Positions 13,245-17,109 of a stretch of DNA of 17,109 nt are shown in pieces; within the stretch, counting starts at the first letter, position 1, and the number at the start of each line of letters is the position of its first letter. The notes under the pieces were generated by a model, which saw only the letters and a program-made list of their open reading frames with translations, was not told the origin of the DNA and ran no database searches. Origin of the DNA: Mobilitalea sp. (GTDB lineage: Bacteria > Bacillota_A > Clostridia > Lachnospirales > Lachnospiraceae). Position numbers and translations under genes: made by a program. The DNA is taken from assembly GCA_029974875.1 (NCBI GenBank), contig JARKQP010000382.1, positions 1-17,109 of the forward strand, read 5' to 3'.

Positions 13245-14276
13245 TTATCTGTTATTTGGTATCATATCCTTATGTAATATCACCTGGTACTCCTTCTGCG
13301 CAGACAGCTGGTTATCACAAACAGCAGCGATGACCTTATTTATACTGCTGGAGCTTTGTCCGGTATAAATTACCAGCTTATCCAGCACTAAGCCAGCCAT
13401 CATCCCCTTCTCTCTTCCAATGGACCGGAAGGGAATCCATTTTAATGGAAGGAACTCCTCCCCGCCACCTTCTGCTCCAATTCCATCAGAATCTGCTTCA
13501 ACAGAATCTATTCCAACAGGATTTGCTTCGACAGAATCTGTTCCAACAGGATTTGTTTCAACAGAATCTTTTCTAACAGGATTTACTCCAACGGTTCTTC
13601 CCTCCAACATAGCTTTCGTCCTATCAAACTGTGTTCTCATTCCCTCCGTCAGCAGAACTTCTAAAAGTGAAGCTTCCATAATAATAACTGCTTTCCCTGT
13701 CACCGGATCAAACAGCCCGTTTCCTGTATCTAATAACCCTTTCGTCTTTATATGGTTATCCATAAGAAACAGCTCCACATCATATACCTCCATCCTGCTT
13801 CCGGCATAACACCGGTAAAACCAGATGACGGCCAGCGCCAGCAAGGAAACCGCAGTAAAGGCAACCGCGATAAACCCCCAGGAAATACCGCTGTATAGAA
13901 AGAACTCACCAAACCGTACCAGTTGGACCTTAATACCCGTATTATAATAAACCGTATTAATTAATCCACCGACCGCATATGTAATTAGATATAATACAAT
14001 TACTTGCTTTACCAGCTCCCCTTTTCCCATTTTCCCGAATGCTATCCTTACCATGAAAACTGCAGCCGCAATATTCATGATAATTACCCTCAAAATGACA
14101 TTCATCCAGGGAAAAAGACCGGCCAGTGCCGCTACTGCGGCTCCCACAGCCGCTGCAGCAATCCGTCTGATGAAGGTACCTTCCTTTCTGTTAATCTTCT
14201 TTAACAGGTAAAGTAATATAAAATCCAAGATAAAATTTAGGATAAAAATAATATCCGGATATACTTCAAAATACAA
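13245..14276 (-). CDS. spoIIGA: Sigma-E processing peptidase SpoIIGA
   Basis: The 343-residue protein has five N-terminal membrane segments (about 8-26, 39-57, 60-78, 90-108, 128-153) and a C-terminal aspartic-protease-like domain. The catalytic motif is LLDTGN with D183, the same number as the essential aspartate of Bacillus Spo[16 protein letters not shown] follows as expected. SpoIIGA dimerises in the septal membrane and cleaves the pro-sequence of SigmaE. The start is TTG 14276 with GGAGG 6 nt upstream; no suitable ATG exists. Residues about 231-270 are an in-frame repeat insertion (NPVG.DSVEA units) within the protease domain, which is unusual. It is the first gene of the spoIIG operon. 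Confidence 0.93.
   Translation of the reverse strand: MYFEVYPDIIFILNFILDFILLYLLKKINRKEGTFIRRIAAAAVGAAVAALAGLFPWMNVILRVIIMNIAAAVFMVRIAFGKMGKGELVKQVIVLYLITYAVGGLINTVYYNTGIKVQLVRFGEFFLYSGISWGFIAVAFTAVSLLALAVIWFYRCYAGSRMEVYDVELFLMDNHIKTKGLLDTGNGLFDPVTGKAVIIMEASLLEVLLTEGMRTQFDRTKAMLEGRTVGVNPVRKDSVETNPVGTDSVEANPVGIDSVEADSDGIGAEGGGEEFLPLKWIPFRSIGREKGMMAGLVLDKLVIYTGQSSSSINKVIAAVCDNQLSAQKEYQVILHKDMIPNNR
13495..13584. repeat. 30-bp in-frame minisatellite inside spoIIGA
   Basis: Three full 30-bp units (13495-13524, 13525-13554, 13555-13584) each contain ACAGAATCT and AACAGGATTT, with a partial unit on the left (about 13474-13494). They encode a 10-residue repeat of the type [10 protein letters not shown], so copy-number change keeps the frame. 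Confidence 0.9.
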
Positions 14277-14373
14277 AATTCACCTCCATCGCCCAAATGA
14301 TTTATCCCAAAGCGACTATTATTCCCATCTAATTTCAATGCTATCTGGGGGAGCCCTTTATGATGATAGTTCG

Positions 14374-14406
14374 ATTATAACTTGTTTCGAATTCAATATA
14401 TGTCAT
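14374..14406 (-). promoter_or_regulatory. spoIIG-type promoter with long spacer and Spo0A-box-like sequence
   Basis: On the minus strand ATGACA (14406-14401) and a perfect TATAAT (14379-14374) are 21 nt apart. The spoIIG promoter of Bacillus subtilis has a 22-nt spacer and depends on Spo0A. TTCGAA (14386-14391) in the spacer and TCGAA directly after the -10 resemble degenerate Spo0A boxes (TGTCGAA). No 16-18-nt spaced alternative was seen for this -10. Spo0A control is inference. Confidence 0.6.
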
Positions 14407-14478
14407 TTTCTGGAAATAAAATTGCTGTTTTCATTTACTATTTCCAACAGCAAAGATGATATTTTGCATTTTTCGCAC

Positions 14479-14521
14479 AAAAAAAGCTGTCAGATTATAC
14501 ATATCGTAATAATCTGACAGC
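14479..14521 (-). terminator. Intrinsic terminator downstream of ftsZ
   Basis: A perfect 13-bp stem (14486-14498 with 14509-14521, GCTGTCAGATTAT) with a 10-nt loop is followed on the minus strand by seven T. It separates the ftsZ transcript, including its structured 3' region, from the spoIIG promoter. Confidence 0.93.
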
Positions 14522-14540
14522 CAGACAACGCGCCCCTACG

Positions 14541-14629
14541 AGGCTCATTGCCTATGTATTAACGTCCATGCCCATCATTATGGGCACCGCCCTTATACTG
14601 CACAATTCGCCATGGAAGTGCGGGCATGG
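14541..14629 (-). ncRNA. Structured RNA element downstream of ftsZ (3' UTR or small RNA)
   Basis: The gap between the ftsZ stop and its terminator folds into a branched structure. The closing helix pairs CCATGCCC (14566-14573) with GGGCATGG (14622-14629). It encloses a hairpin GGGC/GCCC (14582-14585, 14589-14592) and another with GCAC/GTGC (14600-14603, 14618-14621) continuing into TTC/GAA after a 2-nt bulge. A separate AGGC/GCCT hairpin lies at 14541-14553. The region is GC-rich compared with the DNA beyond the terminator. A conserved motif called ftsZ-DE (ftsZ downstream element) has been named by comparative RNA searches; I cannot confirm that this is a member. Confidence 0.5.
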
Positions 14630-14648
14630 ATTTATTTCTTTTAACCTT

Positions 14649-15893
14649 TTATTTGTGACGGTTTTTCTGCAAAAACTCAGGAATCTTAATTCCACTGGGA
14701 TCCGTGTTCGTATTTGACGGTGCTTTTGCCGGCTGGCTGATTGGCCTCCTGCTTGGATCCGTATTAAAAGGGGAAGAGGGGGAACCATTTGCCTGGCTGC
14801 CTGAACCAAAGACCGACCCGCTGGTATAAGAAGGTCTGTTCATATTAAATTCAGGCTTCGGCGCCGGTCTGCCGGAGGTACTTCCATAGGAGCCGGCCAT
14901 ATGGGACTGCCTTAAGAACTCCGGCGTCTTAACGTCCTTCGACTTGGCATCCAGCCCTGTGGCAATGACCGTAATCGTAGCCGCATCCGGATTCACATCA
15001 TCAAACATAGCACCAAAGATAATATTCGCCGTATCGCCCGCAAGCTCCTGAACCAGGGTCGCTGCCTCATTCGCTTCGATCAGGCTGATATCTCCTGATA
15101 TATTAATAATTACATGGGAAGCACCCTGGATCGTGGTCTCTAAAAGCGGACTGGTGATTGCCTGCTTCACAGCATCAATACACTTATCGTCACCGACACC
15201 CATTCCAATACCAATATGTGCTACGCCCTTATCCTTCATAACCGTCTGGACATCCGCAAAATCAAGATTGATCAGACCTGGGACATTAATCAGGTCCGTA
15301 ATTCCCTGGACACCCTGCTGCAATACCTCGTCCGCTTTACGGAGTGCATCCGGCATAGTCGTCCTGCGGTCAACAATTTCCAGTAATTTATCATTCGGAA
15401 TCACAATCAAGGTATCTACATGCTCCTTTAAGCGGTCAATACCGTTGATCGCATTTGCCATACGTGTCTTTGCCTCGAACCGGAAGGGCTTTGTTACGAT
15501 CCCGACAGTCAGGATTCCCATCTCCTTCGCAATCTGGGCTACAACAGGGGCTGCACCGGTTCCGGTTCCGCCACCCATACCACAGGTGACAAATACCATG
15601 TCCGCTCCCCTGATAATCTCAGCAAGCTGCTCCCTGCTTTCCTCCGCAGCCTTCTGGCCGATCTCCGGCTGTGCTCCGGCACCAAGGCCCTTCGTAAGCT
15701 TTTCACCAATCTGGATGCAAAGCGGTGCCTTACAAGTCTTCAAATGCTGTTTGTCAGTATTCACACAGACAAATTCAACACCAAGAATATTCTCTTCTAT
15801 CATTCGATTAACGGCGTTATTACCTGCTCCTCCTACCCCAATTACAAGTATTTTAGCTGTAGTATCCGCCTCATTTGTTCTTATCTCAAGCAA
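14649..15893 (-). CDS. ftsZ: Cell division protein FtsZ
   Basis: The 414-residue protein is a complete FtsZ. The N-terminal GTPase domain has [17 protein letters not shown] (15-31) and the tubulin signature GGGTGTG (107-113). The synergy (T7) loop NLDFADV (209-215) supplies D211 and D214 for GTP hydrolysis across the filament interface. The globular part ends near 316, followed by a Gly/Ser/Pro/Asn-rich linker and a C-terminal peptide, [13 protein letters not shown]. FtsZ polymerises into the division ring, and in sporulation into the polar septum. The start is TTG 15893 with AGGAGG 8 nt upstream; the next ATG would remove the GTP-binding start. No ftsA lies beside it. It has a putative promoter in the gap after ftsQ. 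A second peptide similar to the C-terminal one begins the linker. Confidence 0.98.
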   Translation of the reverse strand: MLEIRTNEADTTAKILVIGVGGAGNNAVNRMIEENILGVEFVCVNTDKQHLKTCKAPLCIQIGEKLTKGLGAGAQPEIGQKAAEESREQLAEIIRGADMVFVTCGMGGGTGTGAAPVVAQIAKEMGILTVGIVTKPFRFEAKTRMANAINGIDRLKEHVDTLIVIPNDKLLEIVDRRTTMPDALRKADEVLQQGVQGITDLINVPGLINLDFADVQTVMKDKGVAHIGIGMGVGDDKCIDAVKQAITSPLLETTIQGASHVIINISGDISLIEANEAATLVQELAGDTANIIFGAMFDDVNPDAATITVIATGLDAKSKDVKTPEFLRQSHMAGSYGSTSGRPAPKPEFNMNRPSYTSGSVFGSGSQANGSPSSPFNTDPSRRPISQPAKAPSNTNTDPSGIKIPEFLQKNRHK

Positions 15894-15928
15894 GGTCGAT
15901 TCCTCCTTTTAACATATTCTTTCCTGAT

Positions 15929-15964
15929 GAAATCTATTTCGTAAGGAAAGAGATTTCTTTTTTT
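15929..15964 (+). terminator. Intrinsic terminator facing into the ftsZ leader (plus strand)
   Basis: GAAATCT-a-TTTC (15929-15940) pairs with GAAA-g-AGATTTC (15946-15957), giving 11 bp with one mismatch and a 5-nt loop, followed by seven T on the plus strand. No plus-strand gene precedes it. On the minus strand it is a hairpin in the ftsZ leader, 35 nt from the start codon. Confidence 0.55.
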
Positions 15965-16104
15965 ACAGGCAGCTTGTCCTCCCAAATCACCTGCACGAAT
16001 TTATGATCCCCTTCAAAATGTTCCAGTTTTCTTCCAAAACCACATCATAATGGGATAAAATCCAGTCCATATACTAAGTGTGGTATAGCATAATCCTACC
16101 TTAT

Positions 16105-16133
16105 ATGATATCTTTAAATTCCCAAATAATCAA
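16105..16133 (-). promoter_or_regulatory. Putative promoter of ftsZ
   Basis: On the minus strand TTGATT (16133-16128) and TATCAT (16110-16105) are 17 nt apart. The leader would be about 200 nt. The rest of 15965-16104 shows no gene. Confidence 0.4.
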
Positions 16134-16177
16134 GCATAATTTTAAAAAAAAGCGATATATTTTTGTGACTTTTTTCC

Positions 16178-17035
16178 TTATTCTGTCGTTTTCTTTGGTT
16201 TCGCTATAATGCTTTCCGAACCTTTTACATAATTTCTCATGTCAATTGTGATATCCATCCCCTTTGCTTTTTCCATTATATCCCTTATTCCAGAGAACTC
16301 TTCATCATATGTACTTTTTTTACCGAGCAGAATTGTTATTCCTCCACTGTCGAGAACCACTTCATCATTGGCCTTAAAACTGATTGTATCAATATCCAGC
16401 CCGTATTTATCGATCAGCTGCATTAAATTAATAATTGCCTGGAACAGCTTCTCATTGCGCAGCTTCCGTTCCTGCTCCTTCTTTAATTCTTCCTCTTTCT
16501 CCTTTTCAAGCCTTTGCTTTTCACTTAATGTTGGATCAGGCTCCGCGTCCCGGTCCTCCAAGGCTGTATTTTCCACCTTAAGCCTCTCATTTAAAATAAT
16601 TTCCTTAAACTTAAGTCCTTTGATTTCAGGGATCCTATCCAGTTTTTTGGAAGAGCTCTCTACTACCATTCCATCCTTATCAAAATATAAATATTCTCCC
16701 ATGAATTCCACACAGCCTGCGACCATCTTCTCATAGACATAAATGGTGATGGAATGGCTGCTGTTCATTTCAACATCCAGCTTCTCAACAAAGGGCAGCT
16801 CCGGTGTAGGGAAAAACTTATATTTCAGGTACAGGTACAGGGCATTATTCTCCTGGGGTGATGCAATTACATGCTCCTTGATCTGTTCATCCGTGTACTC
16901 CAACGCCCCGATCACTTCCACTGTCTTAATACGGAAAGCAGTCAGCAGGACGGCTGCGGGAACTGCAACAATCACCAGAAGAAGCAGCACTTTCTTACCA
17001 AGTCTTAACCATACGCTATTTGTATTCCTTCGCAT
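16178..17035 (-). CDS. divIB: Cell division protein FtsQ/DivIB
   Basis: From ATG 17035 the protein has 285 residues: a basic cytoplasmic start (MRRNTNSVWLRLGKK), one membrane helix (about 16-33), then a POTRA domain beginning FRIKTVEVIGALEYTDEQI and a beta domain with YVYEKMVAGCVEF and YFDKDGMVVESS. DivIB is a bitopic divisome protein that works with FtsL and DivIC in septal wall synthesis. A highly charged Glu/Lys-rich segment, about residues 158-196, interrupts the beta domain and is predicted helical. An in-frame TTG at 17089 would add 18 residues but has no ribosome binding site. For 17035 only AGGA at 3 nt or GGAGG at 15 nt is seen, so the start is uncertain. ftsZ follows 284 nt downstream. 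Confidence 0.9.
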   Translation of the reverse strand: MRRNTNSVWLRLGKKVLLLLVIVAVPAAVLLTAFRIKTVEVIGALEYTDEQIKEHVIASPQENNALYLYLKYKFFPTPELPFVEKLDVEMNSSHSITIYVYEKMVAGCVEFMGEYLYFDKDGMVVESSSKKLDRIPEIKGLKFKEIILNERLKVENTALEDRDAEPDPTLSEKQRLEKEKEEELKKEQERKLRNEKLFQAIINLMQLIDKYGLDIDTISFKANDEVVLDSGGITILLGKKSTYDEEFSGIRDIMEKAKGMDITIDMRNYVKGSESIIAKPKKTTE

Positions 17036-17064
17036 ATTCCTGCCAATCTTCCTCCAAAATAAAT

Positions 17065-17109
17065 TTATCCAAGCTGTGCTATTTTCCAAGAGGTGCTGTT
17101 AAGCTCCCT
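17065..17109 (-). CDS. Possible last codons of an upstream gene
   Basis: One minus-strand frame is open from the window edge and ends in TAA at 17067-17065, reading RELNSTSWKIAQLG. A stop here, 29 nt before the DivIB ATG and just before a GGAGG, fits an operon partner upstream, which in related genomes would be a wall-synthesis or division gene. With 14 codons visible the product cannot be identified and the frame is not certain. Confidence 0.3.
   Translation of the reverse strand, partial: RELNSTSWKIAQLG

Noticed and set aside
14552..14809. Minus-strand frame of 85 codons overlapping the ftsZ end
   Set aside because: It is an out-of-frame shadow of the ftsZ linker running into the structured 3' region, without a ribosome binding site.
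15133..15912. Plus-strand frame of 259 codons
   Set aside because: It is the antisense shadow of ftsZ; the minus-strand frame contains the tubulin signature and full FtsZ sequence.

Overview
The window looks like chromosomal DNA of an endospore-forming anaerobic Firmicute, most likely a clostridium of the Lachnospiraceae type. It carries the division/sporulation block ftsQ(divIB)-ftsZ-spoIIGA-sigE-sigG, a YlmC/YmxH sporulation protein next to nrdR, an A-type flavodiiron protein typical of anaerobes, strong AGGAGG-type ribosome binding sites, and several TTG start codons backed by such sites. There are no rRNA or tRNA genes, no insertion sequence and no CRISPR array.

Layout from left to right. 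Positions 1-1369 (minus) hold the start of a YifB/ComM-type AAA+ ATPase, cut by the window edge. A divergent promoter region (1370-1714) leads to a flavodiiron protein (1715-2878, plus). A short 21-bp repeat tract, ylmC/ymxH and nrdR follow on the plus strand (3163-3990). A convergent minus-strand flippase-like membrane protein (4074-5135) has a long leader made of about 18 degenerate 12-13-bp repeats. Positions 5886-10863 (minus) form an iron-siderophore uptake locus: AraC regulator, lipoprotein receptor, two FecCD permeases and a FecE-type ATPase, ending at an intrinsic terminator near 5690. Positions 11100-11500 hold a compact cassette that standard gene calling misses: a 27-residue hydrophobic toxin-like peptide on the minus strand and, on the plus strand, a promoter, about 105 nt of RNA and a terminator lying antisense to the toxin 3' untranslated region. 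This is the architecture of a type I toxin-antitoxin system of the TxpA/RatA kind. Positions 11593-14276 (minus) are sigG, sigE and spoIIGA. Positions 14649-17109 (minus) are ftsZ, ftsQ/divIB and perhaps the last codons of another gene, with a structured RNA element and a strong terminator downstream of ftsZ.

How the parts work together: FtsQ and FtsZ act in division. SpoIIGA processes pro-SigmaE in the mother cell after asymmetric septation, and SigmaG runs the late forespore programme. The spoIIGA promoter candidate has an abnormally long (21-nt) spacer, as in the Spo0A-activated spoIIG promoter of Bacillus. The iron locus appears to be co-regulated with its AraC gene, because both promoters carry the same dyad, GTTAG-N6-CTAAC, just downstream of their -10 boxes. 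In related genomes, as I recall, sigG is followed in the same direction by ymxH and nrdR. Here that continuity is broken: ymxH-nrdR lie about 7.6 kb away on the other strand, with the iron locus, the toxin cassette and the flippase gene in between, which suggests inversion and/or insertion. All calls come from reading the sequence. No database search was run.
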